Shown: positions 25,748 through 33,278 of the stretch, one piece after another
Numbering within the stretch: the stretch's first letter is position 1
Layout of the letters: every line of letters begins with the position of its first letter
Source: Nonomuraea sp. NBC_00507
Lineage (GTDB): Bacteria > Actinomycetota > Actinomycetes > Streptosporangiales > Streptosporangiaceae
Assembly: GCF_036013525.1 (NCBI RefSeq)
Contig: NZ_CP107853.1
Location: 10,106,001 to 10,170,000, forward strand
DNA length: 64,000 nucleotides
Reading direction: 5' to 3'
Translations under genes and position numbers: made by a program
Notes under the pieces: generated by a model
The model's input: only the letters and a program-made list of their open reading frames with translations
What the model was told of the DNA's origin: nothing
Database searches by the model: none

Positions 25748-27766
25748 TTAGTTCGAGTCGTCTCCGATGACGGGGGCGGTGCAGGTGTCCACGTCCACGG
25801 CCGAGCGGGCGACCACGGCGCCGTCGCTGACCAGGGCGAGGTGCAGGCGGCCGCTGGTCCAACCGGCCGGGAGCTCGGCGCTGACCTCGGCGGGGGCGCT
25901 GAGCAGGAACGGCTTGGCCTCGATCCACGGGCCCGGCGCGCCGGGTGCGTCGGGGGCGGGGCGCAGCACGGGGGTCCAGGCGGTGTGCAGATGGCCGTTG
26001 ACCGGCTCGGCGCCGTGGTGGGAGACGCGTACGGGCACGGTGATCTCGCGCGCCTCGGTCAGCAGGTCCCGGCCGGGCGCGACGGGGACGACGTCGAGGA
26101 CGAGCGTGGTGGTGGCGTTCACGTGCGCCGGGTCCACCCCGGCCAGGTCTTTGGCCCGGCGCTCGAAGTCCAGCAGGCCGGCGGACTCATGCTCGATGTC
26201 GTACAGCTCGGTGTAGACGTAGCCGGCCAGGCGGTCGTGGCGGCGCAGCTCCTGGGTCTGCCAGCGCAGGTGCCAGGCGCGTTCCACGCTGGTGAAGCCG
26301 CCGCCGTACTCGCTGTTGAGGTTGGGCAGGCCGCGCAGCGGCTGGGACGGCGCGCCGGCCAGCTTCTTGCGTACGACGTAGTCGGGGCCGAGCCGGACCG
26401 GGAAGTCGTCCTGCGCGCCGTCCAGCAGGGCGGCCACCGTCCGGCCCCAGGAGGCGGCGGACTCGTCGTAGTAGTGCCAGTCGAGGAGGTCGGTCTTGAC
26501 GTGGGTCCAGCCGGAGTTGTCCACCGCCGGGCGGGTCGGGTCGAGGGCCTTGAGCAGGTCGTACGCCCGCGCGGCGGCCTCCTGCTTGGCCGGGTCGCCC
26601 GGGATGTCCCAGTCCAGGCCCCACTCCTCGTTGTACAGGCCCCAGATGACGATCGCCGGGGAGTTGCCGTCGCGTTCCACCATGGGCGCGATCTGCTCCT
26701 CGAACGCCGCCACGGACTCGGCGGAGAAGCGGCCGGTGGCGGCGGGCTCGGCCCACAGCAGCATGCCGAGCGTGTCGGCGTGGTGGACGAAGCGCGGGTC
26801 CTCCAGCTTGAGGTGTTTGCGGACCAGGTTGTATCCGGCCGCGGCGGCGAGGTCGAGGTCGTGGCGGAGCGCGGCGTCGTCGGGTGGAGTGATGCCGGTG
26901 CGTGGCCAGTAGCCCTGGTCGAGCACGCCGCGTACGAACAGGCGGCGGCCGTTCAGGTACAGGTCCTCGCCGATCACCTCGATCCGGCGCAGACCCGTGT
27001 AGGCGGCGACCCGGTCGGTGCCGTCGGCCGAGGTCAGCTCGGCGTCCACGTGGTAGAGGTGCGGGTCGTCCGGCGACCACAGACGCGGCTCGGCGACCGG
27101 CAGCACGCCCCGTACGGTCCCGCCGGCGACCGGCAGCTCGATCGTCGTGTCCGTCCCGCGCAGGGTCAGCCGGAGCACGGACTCCGCCGGTCCCGCCACT
27201 CGGGCCTCGACCTCGATGGCGTCCAGTCCCGCCGACGGGCGCAGCTTCAGGGCGGCCAGGTGGGTGGCGGGGCGGGCTTCCAGCCAGACGCTCTGCCAGA
27301 TCCCGGACGACGGGGTGAAACACACGCCGTCGAAGTCGTCTCGCGGGATGCTGCGCTGCTTGCCGTGCGCGATCTCGCGCTTGTCGAGCGGCGCGGAGAC
27401 CCGTACCACGACCTCCTGGGCGCCGCCGTCGCGCAGGGCGTCGGTGATGTCGGCCTCGAACGGCGTGTATCCGCCCCGGTGGGCGACCACCTCGACGTCG
27501 TTCACCCAGACGGTGGCCTCGTGGTGCACGGCGCCGAAGTGCAGCACCACCCGTTGCCCGGTCCACTCCGGCGGGATGGTGACCCGGCGGCGATACCAGG
27601 CCACCGGCAGCCAGTGGGCCTCGATGCCGGACGCGGGGGTCTCCCAGGCGAAGGGCACGGTGATGGTCCGGTTCCAGTCCGGCTCGGGGCCGGCCCGGAA
27701 GTCCCACTCGCCGTTGAGGCTCGACCAGGAGTGCGACCGGTCGAAGTGGGGGCGGGGATATTCCAT
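25748..27766 (-). CDS. GH2 family glycoside hydrolase
   Basis: 672 residues, no signal peptide. The order is sugar-binding jelly-roll (SLNGEWDFRAGPEPDWNRTITVPFAWE), Ig-like domain, then TIM barrel. The acid/base is E380 in IWGLYNEEWG and the nucleophile E486 in LNSEYGGG. FDGVCFTPSSGIWQSVWLE is a typical GH2 stretch. The product could act as beta-galactosidase, beta-glucuronidase or alpha-arabinopyranosidase-like enzyme; the motifs do not decide. It lies 27 bp after the MalG-type permease and 9 bp before the BNR gene, so cytoplasmic hydrolysis of the imported sugar is the likely role. Confidence 0.9.
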   Translation of the reverse strand: MEYPRPHFDRSHSWSSLNGEWDFRAGPEPDWNRTITVPFAWETPASGIEAHWLPVAWYRRRVTIPPEWTGQRVVLHFGAVHHEATVWVNDVEVVAHRGGYTPFEADITDALRDGGAQEVVVRVSAPLDKREIAHGKQRSIPRDDFDGVCFTPSSGIWQSVWLEARPATHLAALKLRPSAGLDAIEVEARVAGPAESVLRLTLRGTDTTIELPVAGGTVRGVLPVAEPRLWSPDDPHLYHVDAELTSADGTDRVAAYTGLRRIEVIGEDLYLNGRRLFVRGVLDQGYWPRTGITPPDDAALRHDLDLAAAAGYNLVRKHLKLEDPRFVHHADTLGMLLWAEPAATGRFSAESVAAFEEQIAPMVERDGNSPAIVIWGLYNEEWGLDWDIPGDPAKQEAAARAYDLLKALDPTRPAVDNSGWTHVKTDLLDWHYYDESAASWGRTVAALLDGAQDDFPVRLGPDYVVRKKLAGAPSQPLRGLPNLNSEYGGGFTSVERAWHLRWQTQELRRHDRLAGYVYTELYDIEHESAGLLDFERRAKDLAGVDPAHVNATTTLVLDVVPVAPGRDLLTEAREITVPVRVSHHGAEPVNGHLHTAWTPVLRPAPDAPGAPGPWIEAKPFLLSAPAEVSAELPAGWTSGRLHLALVSDGAVVARSAVDVDTCTAPVIGDDSN

Positions 27767-27793
27767 GGTGCTCTCTTCCGTGAGGACGGGGGG

Positions 27794-28636
27794 TCAGCCC
27801 TTGACGCTGCCCGCGAGGATGCCGTTGATGAAGTGGCGCTGCAGCAGGACGAAGATCACCAGCAGCGGCAGGAGCGCGATGCTGCCCGCAGCGAGGAGTT
27901 CGCCCCAGACCGTCGCGAAGTCGGCGCCGATCCTGTTGCCGGTGACGTTCTGCGCCAGCGTGGCCAGCACCACCTGCAGCGTCTGGTGTGAGGTGTCGTT
28001 GACGGCGACGACCGGCCAGACGAAGTCGTTGTAGACGTTCATGGTGGTCAGCACCGCCAGCGCGGCCAGGCCGGGCCGGATCACCGGCAGCACGACCTTG
28101 GCGAAGATGCCGAACTCGCCCGCGCCGTCCACCCGCCCTGCGTCGATCAGCTCGTCCGGGATGGCGGCGATGGTCTGCCGCATCCAGAAGATGCTGAACG
28201 CGTCGATGCTGCCCGGCAGGATCAGTGCCTGGTACGTGTTCACCCAGCCCAGCGCGCTCATCTCCAGCAGCAGCGGGATGATCAGCACCAGCGTCGGCAG
28301 CATCAGTGTCAGCAGGACCACGCCGAACAGCAGGTTCTTGCCGGGGAAGTCGTACTTGGCGAAGGCGTAGCCCGCCAGCGGGCAGAAGAACATCGTCATC
28401 GCGCCCCTGACCACCAGGACCAGCGCCGTGTTCGCGAATCCGGTGCCGATCGGCACGTCGGTGAACATGGCCCGGTAGTTGTCCAGCGTCAACGCGCCGA
28501 TCGACAGCGGATCGGAGACGATCTCGGCCGCCGGCTTGAGCGAGGAGCTGACCGCCCACCAGATCGGGTAGAGGAACACGATCGCGAGCAGCGCCAGCAC
28601 CGCGTACTGCAGGGGGCCGGGCCTGGTCTGGTTCAT
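27794..28636 (-). CDS. CUT1 ABC permease, MalG type (GH2 locus)
   Basis: 280 residues from the ATG at 28636, which overlaps the preceding permease stop (ATGA). Membrane segments begin AVLALLAIVFLYPIWWAVSSSLKP. The EAA-loop region reads IDAGRVDGAGEFGIFAKVVLPVIRP, and the tail is FINGILAGSVKG. The EAA motif is degenerate (DAG for EAA), as often seen in MalG proteins. The long open frame upstream of the ATG is a shadow of the MalF-type gene. Confidence 0.92.
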   Translation of the reverse strand: MNQTRPGPLQYAVLALLAIVFLYPIWWAVSSSLKPAAEIVSDPLSIGALTLDNYRAMFTDVPIGTGFANTALVLVVRGAMTMFFCPLAGYAFAKYDFPGKNLLFGVVLLTLMLPTLVLIIPLLLEMSALGWVNTYQALILPGSIDAFSIFWMRQTIAAIPDELIDAGRVDGAGEFGIFAKVVLPVIRPGLAALAVLTTMNVYNDFVWPVVAVNDTSHQTLQVVLATLAQNVTGNRIGADFATVWGELLAAGSIALLPLLVIFVLLQRHFINGILAGSVKG

Positions 28637-29499
28637 GACGCCTCGTCCTTCGGCCGCAGCAGCCTGACCGACACCAGCGACAGGCCGAAGACCAGCAGCA
28701 CCAGCAGGAACGAGTTCGCGGCGCCGGTGCCCAGGTCGGAGGCGGTGATGTGGTCGTACAGGTACAGGCCTGCGGTGGTGGTGGAGCCGTACGGGCCGCC
28801 CTCGGTGACCACGAACGGCTCGGCGAACATCTGGAAGACGGCCAGCGTCTGCACGACCACCAGGAACGCCATGCTCCGGCGCACCAGCGGGACGGTGATC
28901 GACCAGAACTGGCGGGCGCGGGAGGCGCCGTCGAGCGCGGCGGCCTCGTACACGCCGCCGGGCACGGCCTGCAGCCCGGCCAGCAGAATGATGATCGCGA
29001 ACCCGGTGGTCTTCCACAGGAACAGCAGCGCCAGCGTCGGCTTGGCCCACGCCGTGGACGTCAGCCAGCCCACGTCCGGCAGGCCCACCAGGTTGAGCAG
29101 GTGGTTGACCGGGCCGTAGTCCTGGTCGAACACCACGATCCACACCTGCGCCATGGCCACCAGCGGGGTCACGAACGGCGCGATGAACGCCACCCGGAAC
29201 AGCCCGCGCAGCCGTAGCTTGGCGTTGGCCAGCAGCACCGCGCCACCCAACCCGGCGATGACCTGGATCGGCACGATCAGCAGCCACATGACCGCGCTGT
29301 TGCCGAGCGAGGCCCAGAAGTCCGGGCTGGTCAGCAGGTAGAGGTAGTTACCGAGCCCCACCCAGTGGGCCTCGCCGGCGCCCCGCCAGCGCATGAAGCT
29401 GAGCTGCAGCGCGTAGATCAGCGGGTAGATCCCGAACGCGGCGAAGACCACGAAGAACGGAGCGATGAACAGGTACGGCGACAGTCGAACAGACCTCAT
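28633..29499 (-). CDS. CUT1 ABC permease, MalF type (GH2 locus)
   Basis: 288 residues from the ATG at 29499, overlapping the lipoprotein stop. It begins SPYLFIAPFFVVFAAFGIYPLIYALQLSF. The EAA loop is YEAAALDGASRARQFWSITVPLVRR, and TEGGPYGSTTTAGLYLYDHI is the usual late loop. It has six membrane segments. It forms the channel with the next gene; the ATPase is not encoded here. Confidence 0.93.
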   Translation of the reverse strand: MRSVRLSPYLFIAPFFVVFAAFGIYPLIYALQLSFMRWRGAGEAHWVGLGNYLYLLTSPDFWASLGNSAVMWLLIVPIQVIAGLGGAVLLANAKLRLRGLFRVAFIAPFVTPLVAMAQVWIVVFDQDYGPVNHLLNLVGLPDVGWLTSTAWAKPTLALLFLWKTTGFAIIILLAGLQAVPGGVYEAAALDGASRARQFWSITVPLVRRSMAFLVVVQTLAVFQMFAEPFVVTEGGPYGSTTTAGLYLYDHITASDLGTGAANSFLLVLLVFGLSLVSVRLLRPKDEAS

Positions 29500-30863
29500 G
29501 AGCGGTCGATGAGGTTGCGCTGGATCTTCTGCGCCGACTCGGCGATCACGTCGTCGGGCGCCATCTTGCCCTCCATCAGGCGCTGCACGTTGTTGCCGAG
29601 GTAGTCCACCGACTGCGCCCACCACCACGGGATCGGCGCGGCGGCCGGGATGGTGGCGGCGGCGTCCACGGCCACCTTCCACAGGTCCTGGCCGCCGAGC
29701 GCCTCGATCGGCTGGAACAGCGGCTTGGCCGGGTCGAGCGCGGGCTGGTAGCTGGGGATCGAGGTGGACAGGCCGCCGGGGTAGACGCTGTTGGGGCCGT
29801 ACACGGCGGTGTAGCCGGGCTCCTTGAAACACAGGAACTCATACAGCAGCCAGGCCAGCTCGGGGTTCTTGGCCTTGGCGGGGATGACGAAGCTGCTGCC
29901 GCCCATCGCGCCGCTGCGCGCGCCGCCCGGCGTCCAGGCCGGCAGCGGCGCCGCCCGCCACTTGCCCTTGGTGGCCTTGAGCAGCTGCTGCGGGGCGAAG
30001 GACCACCAGATCGCCCACGGCACGAACACCTGCTGGCCGCTCTCCAGCGTGTTGACGTCGGCCGGCTCCAGGTAGGGCGCGTGGGTGACCAGGCCGTCCT
30101 TGACCGCGGTCTGGATCCAGGCGAAGATCCGCCGGTATTCGGCCGAGTCGAGCCGGAGCTTGCCCTGGGCGTCGGTGAGGCTGGTGCCCTGCTGGTTGGC
30201 CAGCATCTCCAGCCACAGCTGGCCCAGGAACGGGCTCTTGTCCAGGTGGATGGGCCTGGTCTTGGGGTCCTTCTCCTTGATCGTGCGGGCCGCGGTCAGC
30301 AGGTCGTCGTACGTGGCCAGGCTCGCCGGGTCGATCCCCGCGCCCTCCAGGACGTCCTCGCGATACCAAAGCAGGCCGGGGTCCAGGTCCCACGGCACGC
30401 CGTAGATCTTGCCCCCGACGGTGCTCACCGACACTTTGTACGGCGACGTCTGCTCGCGGTACGGCGCGATCAGGTCGGTCAGGTCGAACAGGTGCTCGGC
30501 CTGCCCGCCGATCTTGGCGTCCTCCCAGAAGCTGCCGTCGGGCACGTCCGTGCCGCTGATCAGGGTGTTGGCCAGCTTGGCGTCGATGTCCACGGCCTGG
30601 TGGTTCACCGTGACGTTCGGGTACGCCTCGCGGAACTTGGCGATCGCCGCGTCGAACACCTTGAACAGGTCGCCGGACCGGTTCCAGATGGTGATCTGGC
30701 CCTTCGCGGACGCGGCCGAGGCGGTGGGCTTGGCGAGCTTGCTCGGCTGGGCGCCCGGGGCGCCGGGGGCGCAGCCGGCCAGCGCGCCGCCGGTCGCGGC
30801 GAGCGCGCCGAGGCCCAGGGCTCCCTTGAGAAATCCACGGCGGTCCATGGGTGGTTCGGACAT
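29496..30863 (-). CDS. CUT1 ABC sugar-binding lipoprotein with Tat-type signal
   Basis: 455 residues. The twin-arginine-like motif DRRGFLKG (7-14) leads to lipobox LAGC with Cys31, so it is probably exported folded and lipidated. The mature part begins GQITIWNRSGDLFKVFDAAIAKFREAYPNVTV. IYGVPWDLDPGLLWYREDVLEGAG and a Trp-rich IPWWWAQSVDYLGN near the end could line a sugar site. It is the first gene of the operon and faces a LacI gene across 125 bp containing two operators. All four junctions after it are overlapping or very short. Confidence 0.92.
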   Translation of the reverse strand: MSEPPMDRRGFLKGALGLGALAATGGALAGCAPGAPGAQPSKLAKPTASAASAKGQITIWNRSGDLFKVFDAAIAKFREAYPNVTVNHQAVDIDAKLANTLISGTDVPDGSFWEDAKIGGQAEHLFDLTDLIAPYREQTSPYKVSVSTVGGKIYGVPWDLDPGLLWYREDVLEGAGIDPASLATYDDLLTAARTIKEKDPKTRPIHLDKSPFLGQLWLEMLANQQGTSLTDAQGKLRLDSAEYRRIFAWIQTAVKDGLVTHAPYLEPADVNTLESGQQVFVPWAIWWSFAPQQLLKATKGKWRAAPLPAWTPGGARSGAMGGSSFVIPAKAKNPELAWLLYEFLCFKEPGYTAVYGPNSVYPGGLSTSIPSYQPALDPAKPLFQPIEALGGQDLWKVAVDAAATIPAAAPIPWWWAQSVDYLGNNVQRLMEGKMAPDDVIAESAQKIQRNLIDRS

Positions 30864-30896
30864 CTCTGACTCCTCGGCCTCGCCTCAGGTGAGGGC

Positions 30897-30912
30897 TCTG
30901 CAACGATGCAGA
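30897..30912. promoter_or_regulatory. LacI-type operator O1
   Basis: TCTGCAACGATGCAGA, with arms TCTGCA/TGCAGA perfectly complementary around a 4-base ACGA centre. It lies 34 bp from the lipoprotein start. Confidence 0.75.
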
Positions 30913-30927
30913 CATCATGCATACTTG

Positions 30928-30943
30928 TCTGCAACGATGCAAG
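30928..30943. promoter_or_regulatory. LacI-type operator O2
   Basis: TCTGCAACGATGCAAG, identical to O1 over 14 bases and starting 31 bp from it, about three DNA turns, on the same face of the helix. It lies 45 bp before the divergent LacI start, so it probably contributes to autoregulation. Confidence 0.75.
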
Positions 30944-30988
30944 AGCGGTTAAGATCTAGTGAGGTTTGGAAGGGCGTAAAGGAGACGC

Positions 30989-31999
30989 ATGGCCGGTGCA
31001 ACTCTGCGCGACGTCGCCAAGCGGGCGAACGTCTCGATCCGCACGGTGTCCAACGTGGTCAACGGCTACGCGCCGGTCTCCGAGGAGCTGCGGGTCCGGG
31101 TCCAGGCGGCGCTGGACGAGCTCGACTACCGCCCCAATCTGATCGCGCGCAATCTCAAACAGGGGCGCACCGGGATGATCGCCCTGGTCGTGCCCGAGCT
31201 GGACGTGCCGTACTTCGCCGAGCTGGCCCGGCAGGTGATCACCGCGGCCCGTGCGCACGGCTACGTGGTGATGATCGACCAGACCGACGGCGACGGGGAT
31301 CGCGAGCGCGAGCTGCTCGGCCGGGACTCGCGGGCCACCATGTTCGACGGGCTCTTGCTGAGCCCGCTGACCGTGTCGGCGCAGGAGCTGCGGTCCCGGG
31401 GCAACCGGATCCCGATCGTGCTGCTCGGCGAGCACATCTTCAACGGCAGCTTCCATCACGTGGCCATCGACAACGTGGCGGCGGCCCGGGACGCCACCGC
31501 GCACCTGCTCGGCCTCGGCCGCCGCCGCGTGGCCGCCATCGGCGACCAGCCGTACGCGACCGGCGAGACCGCGCAGCTCCGCACGGCCGGCTACCGGCAG
31601 GGGCTGGCGCGGGCGGGCCTGGAAGTGGACGAACGCCTGATCGTGTCCACCCCGCACTTCCACCGGCGGCTCGGCGCCGAGGCCATGGAGTCGCTGCTGG
31701 CACTCCCCGAGCCGCCCGACGCCGTGTTCTGCTACAACGACCTGCTGGCCCTCGGCGCGATGCGGGCGCTGACCAGGGCGGGACGGCGCATCCCCGACGA
31801 CGTGGCCGTGGCCGGCATCGACGACATCGAGGAGGGCCAGTACAGCACGCCCAGCCTGACCACGGTCGCCCCCGACAAGGGCGAGATCGCGCGCCGGGCG
31901 GTGAACATCCTCCTCGAAGCGATCAGCGGCACCGCCGCCGCGCCCGCCGAGATCGTGGTGCCTCACCGGCTGATCGTCCGGGAGAGCACGGCGGGCTAG
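30989..31999 (+). CDS. LacI-family regulator of the GH2/BNR locus
   Basis: 336 residues, AAAGGAGACGC before the ATG. The HTH reads TLRDVAKRANVSIRTVSNVVNGYAPVS. The hinge is NLIARNLKQGRTG. The effector domain contains DGLLLSPLTVSAQEL, ATAHLLGLGRRRVAAIGD and VAVAGIDDIEEGQYSTPSLTTVAP. It is divergent from the CUT1/GH2 operon, with two near-identical palindromes between them, which makes it the likely repressor of both directions. Confidence 0.93.
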   Translation: MAGATLRDVAKRANVSIRTVSNVVNGYAPVSEELRVRVQAALDELDYRPNLIARNLKQGRTGMIALVVPELDVPYFAELARQVITAARAHGYVVMIDQTDGDGDRERELLGRDSRATMFDGLLLSPLTVSAQELRSRGNRIPIVLLGEHIFNGSFHHVAIDNVAAARDATAHLLGLGRRRVAAIGDQPYATGETAQLRTAGYRQGLARAGLEVDERLIVSTPHFHRRLGAEAMESLLALPEPPDAVFCYNDLLALGAMRALTRAGRRIPDDVAVAGIDDIEEGQYSTPSLTTVAPDKGEIARRAVNILLEAISGTAAAPAEIVVPHRLIVRESTAG

Positions 32000-32078
32000 G
32001 ACGCCTCATCCCGCGATCTCGTACCGCGCGGCCGGATATTCCGTGGCGGGCGTCGCGGGGAGCGATCACACTGAGCGG

Positions 32079-33278
32079 ATGGACAGGACAGTCAGCGCAT
32101 GGATCACCTCGGGTGACGATCGGCTCGGTGTCATCGGCCCGTTCGCGGTGGATGTGCCGTGGTGGGCCGATGTGGAGCCGGTGGTCGCGCACCTGCGCCA
32201 GGCGCTCGGCGTGGACGTGCTGGTGCTGCGCCTCCTGGACGTGGACGGCGGCGAAGGCGGCCGCGGTGGTCATGTGACCTATCACGTCGAAGCGCTGGAG
32301 CGGCCCGCCCCCGGGCGGCTGACGGCTCCGCTGCCCGCCGATCAAGCGGTGCTGGACAGGCCCGAGCGGCTGCGGGCGCCGTGGGCGCGGATCGACGGGC
32401 TGCGGGAGCTGTTGAGCTGGGCGGCGGACGCGCTGAGGGCGGCCGGCCGACCGCTGACCGGGCCGATCCGGCAACGCAGGACCTGGAATCTGGCCGGGCT
32501 GTTCCTCCTGCCCACCGCCCAAGGGTCCGTATGGCTGAAGGCCACGCCGCACTTCGCCACCGACGAGGCCGCCGTCATCGGCGCGTTCGCGGCCCTGGAC
32601 CCGGGCCTGGTTCCCACGGTCGTGGCGTCGGGACCGCGGCGGGTCCTGCTGGAGCACCTTCCCGGCGAGGACTGCTGGGACGCCCCCGTCGAGATCATCG
32701 ACAGCGCTGTGACGCGACTGGCCGCCGCACAGGCCGGCCTGGCGGGCGCGATCCCGCCCGGGTTGCCGGACCGGCGCGGACCCGTCGTCGCCGACCGGGT
32801 CCGCGAGCTGCTCGCCGGTGACGTGGCCCGCGAGCTGACCGCCGAGGAGCTGGAGGGTGCGTACGAGCTGGTCGAACGGTGGCCCCTGCTGGCCGAGTGC
32901 GGCCTGCCCGACACGGTCGTGCACGGCGACTTCCACCCGGGAAACTGGCGCAGCGACGGCGGCCCGCCGGCCGTGGTGGACTTCGCCGACGCGCACGTCG
33001 GCAACCCGGTGCTGGACGGAATACGGGCCCGCGACTGGCTTCCCCCCGCCAAACGACCCGCCGCTGCCGAGGCCTGGATCGAGGCCTGGACCGCCTACGC
33101 ACCCGGTAGCGACCCGGCCCGAGCACTCGCGATCGCCGAACCACTGTCCCATCTGGACTACGCCGTCCGCTACCAGGAGTTCCTGGACGGCATCGAACCG
33201 TCGGAGCGGATCTATCACCTCGGCGACCCAGCCACCAGCATCCGCGCCGCCCTGCGCTCCGCCGTGATCATGGACTGA
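32079..33278 (+). CDS. Aminoglycoside phosphotransferase (APH)-family protein
   Basis: About 399 residues from the ATG at 32079; a GTG at 32043 would add 12. The kinase-like C-terminal half has the catalytic loop VVHGDFHPGNW and the metal-binding AVVDFADAHVGNP. The N-terminal part (AWITSGDDRLGVIGPFAVDVPWWADVEPVVAHL) looks like a separate domain, with a NUDIX-like or substrate-side role not clear. The family phosphorylates small molecules such as antibiotics, choline or sugars. There is no resistance context here. Its 3' end overlaps the PL8 gene end by 11 bp in convergent orientation. Confidence 0.8.
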   Translation: MDRTVSAWITSGDDRLGVIGPFAVDVPWWADVEPVVAHLRQALGVDVLVLRLLDVDGGEGGRGGHVTYHVEALERPAPGRLTAPLPADQAVLDRPERLRAPWARIDGLRELLSWAADALRAAGRPLTGPIRQRRTWNLAGLFLLPTAQGSVWLKATPHFATDEAAVIGAFAALDPGLVPTVVASGPRRVLLEHLPGEDCWDAPVEIIDSAVTRLAAAQAGLAGAIPPGLPDRRGPVVADRVRELLAGDVARELTAEELEGAYELVERWPLLAECGLPDTVVHGDFHPGNWRSDGGPPAVVDFADAHVGNPVLDGIRARDWLPPAKRPAAAEAWIEAWTAYAPGSDPARALAIAEPLSHLDYAVRYQEFLDGIEPSERIYHLGDPATSIRAALRSAVIMD

